IMG/VR virus record: IMGVR_UViG_3300009618_000014
Span: 1-39,813 of that record
Length of the DNA stretch: 39,813 nt
Direction: 5' to 3' (one strand)
Source: a virus
Made by a program: the position numbers and the translations under genes. A model generated the notes under the pieces. It had not been told where the DNA came from, ran no database searches, and saw nothing but the letters and a program-made list of their open reading frames with translations. Positions 29,659 to 37,722 of this stretch are shown in pieces (position 1 is the stretch's first letter; each line of letters opens with the position of its first letter).

Positions 29659-31683
29659 ATGCCCAGCGCAGGCAGGTTCAGGAGGGGAGAGGGCTTCATC
29701 AGCAAGTCGGTGGAGGAGAGGGGGATATCCGTCCCCCACGAGACCCTCAACGCCGTGGACTTCATAGAGTCCCACCGTGGCCTGAGCGTCAGGCTCTTCC
29801 CCGTCCAGCGCCTCATCATAAAGTGCGTGTTCGGCGTCCCGATGGATTACAAGGAGAAGAAGGTCCCCCTCTACGACGTCTTCCGGGAGCGCCTGCTCAC
29901 CACGGTCACGGAGTCCGAGGCCCTGCATATCTTCCACGAGGAGGGGCGCTGCAACATAGGGGACTGGCGGGACATCCCCGAGAGGGGGTACAACGAGGCC
30001 TGCATCATCGCTGGCCGCAGGGGGGGCAAGTCCCAGCTAGTCAGCGCCATGGCGGCATACAAGCTCTACCTCCTCCTCAACTTCCGCAGCCCCCAGGAGT
30101 ACTTCGACCTCGTCCCGAACTCCCACATAGACTTCACCTTCCTGGCCCAGGACGAGGAGGGGTCGGACCGCCTCTACGACAAGCTGCGTGAGGACGTCAA
30201 CCGGGCCCCCTTCTTCGCCCCCTTCTTCAAGGCAGGCACCGGCACCTGGATGGGGTTCATCACCGAGTCCGACCGTGGCAAGAGGGATGTCACCCCCACC
30301 GTCAACGTGGACTCCCACCCCTGCACCACCCGCTCCGTGCGCAGCCCCAGCAGCCTTATGCTGGCCCTGGACGAGTTCGCCCACTTCCGGTCGGAGAAGG
30401 GTTCCACCTCGGACGAGGTCTACCAGGCGGCCACGCCCAGCACCCTCAACTTCCACCATGCCGAGCTGCTGAACGGCTCCTGGATAAGCCAGGAGCAGAT
30501 GAAGCACCTCGACCCCCCGCAGTACAGGGAGTTCCAGGACTCGCTCATCGTCAGCATCAGCTCCCCCTGGACCAAGGTCGGCAAGATGTACGACCTCCAC
30601 AGGCTGGCCCTGGACAAGGGGAAGGACTCCAGCATCTTCACCCTGAGGGTATCGACGGCGGAGATGAACCCCACCGTCCTCCCCAAGATACTCCACGAGG
30701 AGCACGAGAAGAGTCCGATGACGTTCAGGGCGGAGTACGGGGGGCAGTTCCTCGACTCCTCCGAGACCTACGTCACCGAGGCCACTATCCGGGCATGCAC
30801 GGACGTCAGGTACACCGAGGGGCCCGACCCCAAGCCCATCCCCGAGACCGCCCGCCTCAACCTGACGGTCTTCGCCCCCTCCTGCATCGGCCGGCAGTAC
30901 TTCTGGGGCCTGGACCTGGGCATGATGAGGAACGCCACGGCGGTCGCCATCGGGCACCTGGAGCACGTCGGGGGCAAGAACCCCCTGATGCTGGTGTACG
31001 ACTACATCGACCGCATGATGGTCGGGGAGAGGTTCGAGGGGCCCGGGGTGGAGGCGGTGCCCGGCGCTACCAAGTACGTCGGCTACCGGGCGCTGCCCCT
31101 GGAGGACATCGTCCTCTGGCTGCGGGCGCTCAACCGGGTCATGCCCTGCTTCCGTGGGGCCACCGACCAGCACGGCGGGCAGCAGCTCGTCCAGCTATTG
31201 GAGATAAACGAGATATACAATATCGAGCTGCTCAACCTCACTACCATTATAAACTCCCAGATGGCCTTCGCCCTCAAGGGGTACATGGACAACACCAGGT
31301 GCAGGTTCCCCTACGTCCCCAGGTTCATGCACGAGCTGAGGACGGTGGAGGCGGAGTACGTCGGCAAGTACCAGATTAGGGTCCAGGCACCCCCGGAGAA
31401 GGGGGCCACGGACGACATGTGCGACGCCGCCGAGGAGGTCGCCTACGTCGCCCAGAAGTGGCTGATGGACGAGGGGGGCCTGCACGTGGACCCCTCCGGG
31501 GCCAGCCTCGCCATCCAGGAGCAGATGCAGAAGCCGCCCGCCCCCCTCATGTCCCTGGACGGGGTAAGCATGACGGACATCAAGGTCATAGAGCGGATGC
31601 GCAGGCTACAGAGGGGGCTGATGATGTCCCCCGGCACGGTGGTGGTGGCCAACCCCTTCCACCGGAGGACGAGGCTGAGGTAA
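29659..31683 (+). CDS. terL: Terminase large subunit (DNA packaging ATPase/nuclease)
   Basis: 674 residues from ATG 29659, with GGAGGGG and CATATAGG just upstream; the open frame further left is antisense to the small-gene block. ATPase: Walker A AGRRGGKS (118-125) and Walker B LMLALDEF with catalytic Glu (233-240), followed by a coupling motif SISSPW (299-304). RNase H-like nuclease: FWGLDLG (415-421), a further acidic site near TDQHGG, and DDMCDA late in the domain. Both domains look intact and the length is at the long end for phages. Terminase pumps concatemeric DNA into the prohead through the portal. A small subunit is not evident in the window. Confidence 0.93.
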   Translation: MPSAGRFRRGEGFISKSVEERGISVPHETLNAVDFIESHRGLSVRLFPVQRLIIKCVFGVPMDYKEKKVPLYDVFRERLLTTVTESEALHIFHEEGRCNIGDWRDIPERGYNEACIIAGRRGGKSQLVSAMAAYKLYLLLNFRSPQEYFDLVPNSHIDFTFLAQDEEGSDRLYDKLREDVNRAPFFAPFFKAGTGTWMGFITESDRGKRDVTPTVNVDSHPCTTRSVRSPSSLMLALDEFAHFRSEKGSTSDEVYQAATPSTLNFHHAELLNGSWISQEQMKHLDPPQYREFQDSLIVSISSPWTKVGKMYDLHRLALDKGKDSSIFTLRVSTAEMNPTVLPKILHEEHEKSPMTFRAEYGGQFLDSSETYVTEATIRACTDVRYTEGPDPKPIPETARLNLTVFAPSCIGRQYFWGLDLGMMRNATAVAIGHLEHVGGKNPLMLVYDYIDRMMVGERFEGPGVEAVPGATKYVGYRALPLEDIVLWLRALNRVMPCFRGATDQHGGQQLVQLLEINEIYNIELLNLTTIINSQMAFALKGYMDNTRCRFPYVPRFMHELRTVEAEYVGKYQIRVQAPPEKGATDDMCDAAEEVAYVAQKWLMDEGGLHVDPSGASLAIQEQMQKPPAPLMSLDGVSMTDIKVIERMRRLQRGLMMSPGTVVVANPFHRRTRLR

Positions 31684-31738
31684 ACCCCTAGCTACACGGC
31701 CCATATATGAGGGAACCTACCCTCTAGGAGAAGACTGG

Positions 31739-32287
31739 ATGCTGTTCTTCCTGGACCCCAGCGCAGCGCAGCCCGGCCCGTGGACCTGGCTGATAAAGTA
31801 CGCCCTCCCCGGCCTGGGATGGCCTACCCTTATCCTAATCGCCTGGAAGATAAGCAGATACCTTGCCAAGGCGGAGGACAAGGCCAAGGAGGTCCTCACC
31901 TCCGCCGTGAAGGACATCGAGGCCAACACCAAGACCATCAAGTCGGCCGACGAGAGCCTGTCCAGGCTTGCAGGCACCTTTGAGCAGCACACCAAGGACG
32001 ACGACCGCAACTTCAAGGACATCTATGACACCCTGAAGGACCACCGGGAGCAGTCCAGGGCCATGCTGGAACTCCTGAACAGCCGTACGACGCTCTTCGG
32101 GGACGTCTCCAAGGCCATCCAGTCCCTTGCCGAGGCGATACACCACCAGTCGGACGTGCATGCCTCGCAGTTCGAGATTATCCGGGGGATAGCCGAGAGG
32201 CAGGCCACGCTTGCCGCCAACCAGGAGCATATCACGCAGGGCTTCCAGAGGGTGGTCGAGCAGCTCATCTCCCTGATGAAGGAGTAG
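31739..32287 (+). CDS. Membrane-anchored coiled-coil protein, holin- or spanin-like candidate
   Basis: 182 residues from ATG 31739 with TAGGAGAAG. One hydrophobic segment (ALPGLGWPTLILIAWKI, about 22-38) is followed by a long charged coiled coil (AKEVLTSAVKDIEANTKTIKSADESL...) to the C-terminus. This resembles small phage membrane proteins with one N-terminal helix and a long cytoplasmic or periplasmic coil, including some holin families and inner spanins. No endolysin is next to it, so lysis function is not established. A CATATATGAGGGAACC tract before the gene may be a promoter. Confidence 0.65.
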   Translation: MLFFLDPSAAQPGPWTWLIKYALPGLGWPTLILIAWKISRYLAKAEDKAKEVLTSAVKDIEANTKTIKSADESLSRLAGTFEQHTKDDDRNFKDIYDTLKDHREQSRAMLELLNSRTTLFGDVSKAIQSLAEAIHHQSDVHASQFEIIRGIAERQATLAANQEHITQGFQRVVEQLISLMKE

Positions 32288-32296
32288 CGGGACGGT

Positions 32297-32557
32297 ATGG
32301 GTACAGAGGACAAGGACGACAAGGGGAAGGGCAGCGGCCTCCCTATGGGGAAGCTTGAGGACGCCCTGGTCCGGTTCGAGAACACGGGCCTGGCGGGCCC
32401 CGTGCTTGCCTCCCCCATGGAGAAGCTGGAGGATACCCTGGTCCGGTTCGAGACCATGTGCCTGAACGGGACAGGGCAGCATTTCAGGAACAGGCTGAAG
32501 GCAAGGGTGGGCACCAGGCTCCATACCATGCTGGCCCGGCTGGGAAGCCTGTCGTAG
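32297..32557 (+). CDS. Small protein with internal duplication
   Basis: 86 residues. Residues about 18-35 (GKLEDALVRFENTGLAGP) and 41-58 (EKLEDTLVRFETMCLNGT) are clearly a tandem duplication, also visible in the DNA (around 32350 and 32420). A basic C-terminal helix follows (RNRLKARVGTRLHTMLARL). The ribosome site is weak. The function is unknown; its location near terminase and a membrane protein suggests a virion or lysis-block accessory. Confidence 0.6.
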   Translation: MGTEDKDDKGKGSGLPMGKLEDALVRFENTGLAGPVLASPMEKLEDTLVRFETMCLNGTGQHFRNRLKARVGTRLHTMLARLGSLS

Positions 32558-32567
32558 GGGAGAGCAG

Positions 32568-32954
32568 ATGATTATAAAGCACTTGACAGCACTCGACACC
32601 AAGGCGGCCGCCGATGGCACCTGGACCTGGGTAGGCAACTGGTCGGCCATGTCCGTCCATATCGTAGGGCTGGAGGGGGACGTCTGGGTGGAGGTCTCGA
32701 ACGACCCGGCCGCCGACCCGGCCCGCTATGCCAGCCCCCCCACCATACCGGAGGGGTGCGACATCACCGGCAACCTCACCTCCGGCGGCTCCCCCCCGGC
32801 CATCGTCGAGGAGGTCAGCATCGCCTACAGCCGGGACGGCACGCAGGTCATGGTCAGCCCCTCTGCCCTGGTATGGAAGTGGCTCCGTGTGTGCAAGAGC
32901 GGGGGGGGCGCTACCGATACCGTCGCCTACCTGATGGGCCAGGTGGAGGCCTAG
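32568..32954 (+). CDS. Beta-rich small protein, putative virion decoration
   Basis: 128 residues from ATG 32568 with GGGGAGAG. Pattern: TWTWVGNWSAMSVHIVGLEGDVWVEVSNDP... ALVWKWLRVCKSGGGATDTVAYLMG, i.e. paired strands with 'VEGSNDP'-like and C-terminal 'RVxxSGG...VxxMGQ' elements that I associate with small phage head or tail decoration beta-sandwiches. No signal peptide. The stop shares a CTAG with the convergent pyruvyl transferase gene. Confidence 0.65.
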   Translation: MIIKHLTALDTKAAADGTWTWVGNWSAMSVHIVGLEGDVWVEVSNDPAADPARYASPPTIPEGCDITGNLTSGGSPPAIVEEVSIAYSRDGTQVMVSPSALVWKWLRVCKSGGGATDTVAYLMGQVEA

Positions 32955-33793
32955 CCCGTGAAGGGGTGCATGGCGCACTCCAGGAACCGCAGGTAGTCCT
33001 CCCGCAGCCTCGGGGCACCTACCGGCTCCGGCCTTCCCAGGGCGGCAGGCGGCAGGCCCCCTTCCCTCCCTACCACCTTGACTCCTACCTCGCCGAGGAT
33101 GCTGGTACGGTCGTCGTCCGGGCCGACGTACACGACCGGCGTCCCGAACGCCACGCAGGGTAGGGCCGCATGCAGGCGGGACGTGAACACCAGCTCCGCC
33201 CTGCGGTACCGTGCGAGGAGGCCGTAGGCCTCCCTGTACTGCCCTGCCACCGTCTCCTCGCTGGCCTCCTCGTAGGAGAAGGGGGGGAGGGTATGGGACA
33301 CGGCGACGGCGTCCCCGTAGGCCCCGGACACCGCCCTGTAGACCTCCTCCCCCGTGTCAACGCAGAACACCCCCTCCCTCTTCCCCTGGTACGGCGGCAG
33401 GGTAAGGGTGGCGCACCCCACCAGGACGGAGGGGAGGCCGTGCCTGCGGAGGAACCCCTCCGTGGCCGGGTCCCTGCACCCGACTATGCCGCAGGGCCTT
33501 ACCGCCTCGGCCGTCTCCGTGGTCCGGCAGAAGGGGGCTATATGGATGCCCACGTACCTGACGTCACGGAACCAGTCCCTCCTGGGCATGCCGTAGAACG
33601 CCATCCACCCGTTCGCCAGCAGGACCAGGTCCCCCTGCTCCGTCAGGTGGTCCCGTGGCACGAGCCTCCGTGGGGCCACGTGCTGGAGCAGGGCAAGGGT
33701 CTGGATATGGTCCCCCAGGTTGTGGTTGAAGTACGAGAGCACGCAGAAGGGCGAGTCGTCGTCCAGGGCCATCAGTTCTTCGAGGCTTTTCAT
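32951..33793 (-). CDS. Polysaccharide pyruvyl transferase family protein
   Basis: 280 residues. Near the N-terminus SYFNHNLGDHIQTLALLQHV matches the 'N.GD.iQt.A' start of the family. The middle has GIVGCRDPATEGFLRRHGLPSVLVGCATLTLP ('RD..T...L...G......DP/ATL'), and the C-terminal part has ELVFTSRLHAALPCVAFGTPVVYV ('TSRLHA...A...G.P...'). Enzymes of this family add a pyruvyl ketal to sugar residues of cell-wall or exopolysaccharides, or act on related transferase reactions. The protein is slightly short but all segments are present. It is the last gene of the glycan block, separated from the GT6 fusion by two hairpins, so it may be controlled separately. Confidence 0.82.
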   Translation of the reverse strand: MKSLEELMALDDDSPFCVLSYFNHNLGDHIQTLALLQHVAPRRLVPRDHLTEQGDLVLLANGWMAFYGMPRRDWFRDVRYVGIHIAPFCRTTETAEAVRPCGIVGCRDPATEGFLRRHGLPSVLVGCATLTLPPYQGKREGVFCVDTGEEVYRAVSGAYGDAVAVSHTLPPFSYEEASEETVAGQYREAYGLLARYRRAELVFTSRLHAALPCVAFGTPVVYVGPDDDRTSILGEVGVKVVGREGGLPPAALGRPEPVGAPRLREDYLRFLECAMHPFTG

Positions 33794-33835
33794 CTACCCG
33801 CCCCTTTCTTAGAGGTCCCCGGTGCCCATCCAAGA

Positions 33836-33853
33836 GGGGGGCTTTAGCTCCCC
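33836..33853 (-). terminator. Small hairpin between pyruvyl transferase and GT6 genes
   Basis: GGGGGGC-TTTA-GCTCCCC forms seven pairs, one wobble. It lies between the larger hairpin at 33905-33947 and the start of the pyruvyl transferase gene. It could be an attenuator or part of a termination region; no T-run follows. Confidence 0.35.
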
Positions 33854-33904
33854 TGGGCCACGAGCCATAGGGACTGCCACTGAACTGGCTCCCGCACCGT
33901 GGCA

Positions 33905-33947
33905 GGGGAGGAGGGGCCGGGACCGGGGAAAGTCGGTCCTCCTCCCC
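33905..33947 (-). terminator. Large imperfect hairpin after the GT6-fusion gene
   Basis: GGGGAGGA (33905-33912) pairs with TCCTCCCC (33940-33947), and inside it GGACCG (33920-33925) pairs with CGGTCC (33934-33939), leaving an internal bulge. It sits three bases downstream of the fusion gene's stop on the minus strand. It would terminate or attenuate transcription of the glycosyltransferase operon before the pyruvyl transferase gene. Confidence 0.55.
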
Positions 33948-33950
33948 AAC

Positions 33951-35648
33951 TTACCTCACCAGGAACAGCACCTTCTTGCCCTGCGGCGTATCTACCACCT
34001 CCTCCAGGTGCTCCGGCATCGTCTTGCGTAGCTGCATATGGTAGGACGACCCCATAGGGCATACCGCTGCCACCCTGAACCCCCTGGATACCGCATGGTT
34101 GACCTTGTTCCCCAGTATGGTGCTCTGCCAGTCCGACCTCGGCGGGGGGGCAGGAGGGCGCTGCGGCACGGGGCGCTGGGGGATAGTGGGGCGCTGGGCT
34201 GGCGGCCGCTGGACCTGCACGGGGCGCTGGGGCCCGGGGACGGGCATGATTATCGGGACTGGCCGGGGCGGCACGGCCGGGGGCCTGGGCGGGAAGGGCT
34301 TCCTCCCCGTCAGCATGTCGTGGCACTCCTCCATGTCCCCGGCGCTCGGGAGCTGTGTCACCACCACCGTATCCTTGCTGATTATCTTCTGGAAGGGGAC
34401 CTGGTTCCTGTGCGGGTCGAGGAACGGGGGGATAAGGTACCCAGGGAGGGGCTTCAGCCTTATGCCCGCCTTCCCTAGCACCTGCCCTACCCACCTGTCC
34501 TCCGCCCAGTCCCCGTAGAAGGGGGCGTCGGCCACCATCCCCATCGCCTTCCTGGAGAGCCAGTATGCCCCGCCGCTGGCGTAGTCGTACCTGATGGTCC
34601 CGTTGGGCAGCGGCGGGATTCCCATCGCCACGCTGCCGCAGTCGTTCCTGGGCAGGAACAGCCCGGCATAGTCCTCCCTCGGCACCGCCAGGTTGGCGAC
34701 GTTCACGTAGCAGTCGTCGTCCGTCTTCATCATGCTGTCGTAGCCCTTCCCCAGCGCCCACCCGCACAGGGCCTTGGTCTTGAGCGGCAGGGACAGGTAG
34801 TCGTCCGGTACCCCCAGCTTCTCCCCGTCGAAGGCCACGACGTCGTAGCCCGCCGCCTCGGCGGCCGGCACCCACGTCTTCCTCTGTATGGCGAGCCTCT
34901 CCCTGTACCTCGGCTGGCCGCAGGTCACGATGGCTATGAGGGCGTTCTTGCGTGCCTTCCACCTTGCCTGGTCGGGCTTCTCCAGGTGCTTTATCTTCGG
35001 GGAGAAGGCGGCAGGGCTTACGGTCATCCAGCGCTCCGGGTGCCTTATGGCCCTGGGGTCCGGGTAGGCGTATGCGGGGGTCAGGGCCCTTGCCGGGGGA
35101 TGGTCCAGGAGGTAGCGGTTGAGGTGCGACTCGTCGTGCCATACCGCCGTTATGCCCTTGGCCTTGTCGGCGTCTATGCTCGCCGCCAGCACCCTGCACA
35201 TCTCCAGGAAGGGGTCTGTCCTCCCCCCTTGCAGGCACCCCTGGTAGTAGGCGGGGTCCCCCTCCACATAGGCCGTGGACTCCCTCCTCCTCTCGAAGGT
35301 CCCTGGGTACCCTGGGTGGATGACGGCCGTTATGCCGTCCGAGAAAAGCTCCTCCTCCGTCACCCTCTGGCATGCCAGCATGTCCACGTCCAGGTACAGG
35401 AGGTGCTCGTAGCCCCGCAGCGCCTCCTCCTGCGACAGGAAGGCATGGTAGCGCATCAGGGAGGCCCCCGGCCACCCCAGGTCCGCCCAGGGGGCCTTCG
35501 TGACGCCCCCGAACTCCTCCTCGCTGTCCGTGAACAGGATGACGTCGTGGGGGGGGAAGTTCTCCCTCAGGGAGGCCACGAGGGGGGCCACGAACTTGGT
35601 GTACCTCTCTCCCCCGGTCGCAATCAGCAGTATCGCCAGCTTATGCAT
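33951..35648 (-). CDS. Fused glycosyltransferase: GT6 (ABO-like) + GT31-like domain with proline-rich linker and extra tail domain
   Basis: 565 residues. Residues 1-215 are a GT6-type domain: LIATGGERYTKFV (8-20), a YLDVDM metal site (85-90), HPGYPG (111-116), WHDESHLNRYLL (170-181) and the following PAYAYPDP, the same landmarks as in ABO and alpha-1,3-galactosyltransferases. Residues 235-410 are GT31-like: RERLAIQRKTW (249-259), TDDDC (309-313), YASGGAYWLS (356-365) and the WAEDRWVGQ equivalent of the 'EDVxxG' motif (381-389). A Pro/Arg/Gln linker (452-503) leads to a C-terminal about 60-residue domain (SDWQSTILGNKVNHAVSRGFRVAAV). GT6 enzymes add alpha-1,3-Gal or GalNAc, usually to fucosylated galactose; GT31 enzymes commonly add beta-1,3-Gal or GlcNAc. 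Bacterial GT6 studied so far mostly have NxN in place of DxD; here DxD is kept. The gene overlaps the upstream methyltransferase-like gene by eight bases. Confidence 0.87.
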   Translation of the reverse strand: MHKLAILLIATGGERYTKFVAPLVASLRENFPPHDVILFTDSEEEFGGVTKAPWADLGWPGASLMRYHAFLSQEEALRGYEHLLYLDVDMLACQRVTEEELFSDGITAVIHPGYPGTFERRRESTAYVEGDPAYYQGCLQGGRTDPFLEMCRVLAASIDADKAKGITAVWHDESHLNRYLLDHPPARALTPAYAYPDPRAIRHPERWMTVSPAAFSPKIKHLEKPDQARWKARKNALIAIVTCGQPRYRERLAIQRKTWVPAAEAAGYDVVAFDGEKLGVPDDYLSLPLKTKALCGWALGKGYDSMMKTDDDCYVNVANLAVPREDYAGLFLPRNDCGSVAMGIPPLPNGTIRYDYASGGAYWLSRKAMGMVADAPFYGDWAEDRWVGQVLGKAGIRLKPLPGYLIPPFLDPHRNQVPFQKIISKDTVVVTQLPSAGDMEECHDMLTGRKPFPPRPPAVPPRPVPIIMPVPGPQRPVQVQRPPAQRPTIPQRPVPQRPPAPPPRSDWQSTILGNKVNHAVSRGFRVAAVCPMGSSYHMQLRKTMPEHLEEVVDTPQGKKVLFLVR

Positions 35649-36204
35649 TTCTCTTCTCTTGGAACGGGCGGTGCGCCCTTGCTATGTCGTCCTGCACGTA
35701 GAAGGACCAGTCCGGATGGGCGTCCAGCAGCCTCCTCCTTATGTCCTCCACGGGGGGATAGTCCTTCGCCGTGCCGAAGGCCCGCATGTCGTCTATGACG
35801 ACCACGATGTCGTCCCTCCCCCACCCCAGGATGGCGTCCAGCTCCCCCTGGATGGCGCTGTCCTGCGGGCCACGTGCCGTCCTCCCCTCCGACCAGTGGG
35901 CGTCCAGCCAGAACACCGCTGGCCTTCCTATGCCGTGCAGGATGCAGGGCAGGACCACGGCGCTGTCCCCGTGGAAGAGGTGGACGTTGGGGCACCCTGC
36001 GAACCTTTGCAGGCAGAGGCCGTAGAAGAAGTCGGACAGCTCTATGGAGTAGACGTCCCTGAAGAACCACCTGGTGTACTCTATCGTGTCCCCGTCGCAG
36101 GAGCCTGTCTCCACCAGGGTGTCTATGCCCGCCCTGAGGGCGTACTCCACGAGGGTCCACCGCTTGTACTCGCCTGGGGGCGAGGGGTTATGCCATGCTC
36201 CCAT
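35641..36204 (-). CDS. Class I SAM-dependent methyltransferase-like protein
   Basis: 187 residues. TLVETGSCDGDTIEYTRWFF (about 29-48) is the glycine-rich SAM site, VYSIELSDFFY (51-61) the acidic strand-2 end that binds the ribose, NVHLFHGDSAVVLP (73-86) motif II, and PAVFWLDAHWSEGRTARG (95-112) plus VVVIDDMRAFG (134-144) the later strands. This arrangement is common for small methyltransferase-like proteins in glycan gene clusters, where they may methylate sugars. The start lies in the middle of the glycosyltransferase operon with overlaps of 17 bases upstream and 8 downstream. The exact substrate is unknown. Confidence 0.78.
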   Translation of the reverse strand: MGAWHNPSPPGEYKRWTLVEYALRAGIDTLVETGSCDGDTIEYTRWFFRDVYSIELSDFFYGLCLQRFAGCPNVHLFHGDSAVVLPCILHGIGRPAVFWLDAHWSEGRTARGPQDSAIQGELDAILGWGRDDIVVVIDDMRAFGTAKDYPPVEDIRRRLLDAHPDWSFYVQDDIARAHRPFQEKRNA

Positions 36205-36895
36205 CTTTCCCCCTCCTGAAGCCCAGCACCCTCTCGGGGTCCAGGCCCTTGCCGTGCCCGAGGTGGGACAGCTCTGCCACCCATGCCCCCATCCCCGTTA
36301 TGCGGTGGTAGTTTATGCCGTTCCTCCGCATGATGTCCCCCACCCACCAGTCCTCTGCCCACAGGTCCATGGGGGCGTCCAGCAGCAGCCCTGCGGCGGC
36401 GGCGGTCAGCCAGTAGCCGTGCGCCCCCCAGATGGCCTCGTCGCCTGGGTTGCACGTCCCGGCGTACTGGTGCCCCTCAAAGCCGCTGCCCCTTATGCCC
36501 TCCCAGTCCAGCACGTAGCTGTCGGCCACGAACTGGAGGCAGTGGGTGTACCCCCGCTCTAGCTGGAACCTGGTAATCTCCTTCTTCTTCCACGGGAGGG
36601 CGATATAGGCGTCGCAGCAGCCCACCTCCACCTCGTCGGGCAGGAGGGGCCTCCCCATCTCCTCCCTGGAGAAGAACCCGTGGAACCTCCTCCCCCTCTC
36701 GTCTATGAACCCGTGCTTCTTGCAGTCGTCCAGGAAGCGGTCGGTGAGAGGCTCCAGCGGCACCTCCCCCGGCCTGCCCACGAAGAGGAACAGCGGCCAG
36801 GGGCACCCCCTCCCCCATGTGTCCCTTATCGCCTGGTGTACCCCGGTCATGGCGAACTTCACGCAGGAATGCACTGCTACGAACGGTCTCAGCAC
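36188..36895 (-). CDS. GT31-like glycosyltransferase
   Basis: 235 residues from GTG 36895, overlapping the fucosyltransferase stop by seven bases. VAVHSCVKFAMTGVHQAIRDTWGRG contains the GT31 hallmark R/Q-x-AIR-x-TW (22-27), followed by PLFLFVG. YWLTAAAAGLLLDAP and LWAEDWWVGDIMRRNGI (179-195) match the late 'EDVxxG' region. At the place of the usual DDD metal motif it has FVADSYV (122-128), so only one acidic residue remains; catalysis may be metal-independent or altered. It resembles the second domain of the 33951 fusion, suggesting duplication. Probable function: transfer of Gal or GlcNAc in glycan assembly. Confidence 0.75.
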   Translation of the reverse strand: MLRPFVAVHSCVKFAMTGVHQAIRDTWGRGCPWPLFLFVGRPGEVPLEPLTDRFLDDCKKHGFIDERGRRFHGFFSREEMGRPLLPDEVEVGCCDAYIALPWKKKEITRFQLERGYTHCLQFVADSYVLDWEGIRGSGFEGHQYAGTCNPGDEAIWGAHGYWLTAAAAGLLLDAPMDLWAEDWWVGDIMRRNGINYHRITGMGAWVAELSHLGHGKGLDPERVLGFRRGKDGSMA

Positions 36896-37722
36896 TTTAG
36901 CCACCTCTCCGGCACGATGTCCCCGGTGTCGAGCCTGGCCATCGGCCCCATCCATACGGCGGGGGCCACTACGGTCCTCCCCGCCGCCCAGTCCCCCAGC
37001 CATGCGCCCCACCACGAGAAGGAGCTGTTGGCGACGACGGCGTGCCTGCACAGGGACATCAGCCACAGGTCCTCGTTCTCCCTGCCCGGCATGCCGGAGC
37101 CGAACAGCCTCCCTCCCGGCCTGTTGTGCCCGACCACCCTGAGGCCCGGGAACGCCTCCCTGCACCACTCCGGCTCGTCCGAGAAGACGAAGAAGCGGGC
37201 GTCCTCCACCCTCTCCCTCACCAGGGCCATGGCGGGGGGGTAGTACCCGGTGTCCCAGAGGTTGCGGTGGTACTCCGCCTGCTTCAGGTAGTCCGTCCTG
37301 CGCACGTGCAGGAAGGCGCTCCTCCTCCCGGCCGCTGCAATCTCGTCCGCCGCCCTCCTGGAGGCCTCGCTCGGGCTGCGGCACGTGGAGAACCAGGACC
37401 TTACCAGCGGGGGGTCGTCGTAGTACCTCTCCGTCTGCCAGTAGCCGTCGAACAGCACCCCGTCCGGCACCGTGTAGACCTGGGGGTTGAAGGAGAAGGG
37501 GTCCTCGTGGTAGACGCCCGTGCCCGCCCTCCCGCCCGCCCCGAACACCGCCGTGAACTCCACGGGGATGTCGAACACCCCCAGCATGTAGCAGCGCTTG
37601 TGGTCCGAGTCCGCCCCGTCCCTGGCGAAGCACAGCCTCTCCCCCCTCCTCGCCGCCACGGAGCGCCCGAAGGCGTACTGGAACATCTGGTTCCCCAGCC
37701 CCCCCACCAGCCTTACTATCAC
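36889..37722 (-). CDS. GT11 alpha-1,2-fucosyltransferase
   Basis: 277 residues from GTG 37722 (GTGA overlap with the upstream stop). The family signature is excellent: RLVGGLGNQMFQYAFGRSVA at the N-terminus (4-23), FLHVRRTDYL (137-146, the H-x-R-R-x-D GDP-fucose site), FFVFSDEPEWC (177-187) and VVANSSFSWWGAWLG (229-243). The length is typical of bacterial FutC/WbwK-type enzymes. It transfers L-fucose from GDP-fucose to the 2-position of a terminal galactose, which creates the H-type structure that GT6 enzymes normally require as acceptor. It is flanked by a GT2 gene and a GT31-like gene in an overlapping operon. GDP-fucose would have to come from the host or from phage genes outside this window. 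Confidence 0.93.
   Translation of the reverse strand: MIVRLVGGLGNQMFQYAFGRSVAARRGERLCFARDGADSDHKRCYMLGVFDIPVEFTAVFGAGGRAGTGVYHEDPFSFNPQVYTVPDGVLFDGYWQTERYYDDPPLVRSWFSTCRSPSEASRRAADEIAAAGRRSAFLHVRRTDYLKQAEYHRNLWDTGYYPPAMALVRERVEDARFFVFSDEPEWCREAFPGLRVVGHNRPGGRLFGSGMPGRENEDLWLMSLCRHAVVANSSFSWWGAWLGDWAAGRTVVAPAVWMGPMARLDTGDIVPERWLKC

Noticed and set aside
33951-37722. Human contamination or human-associated origin because of ABO-like enzymes
   Set aside because: The genes are intronless, overlapping and have phage codon use and ribosome sites; GT6 and GT11 are known in bacteria and phages.
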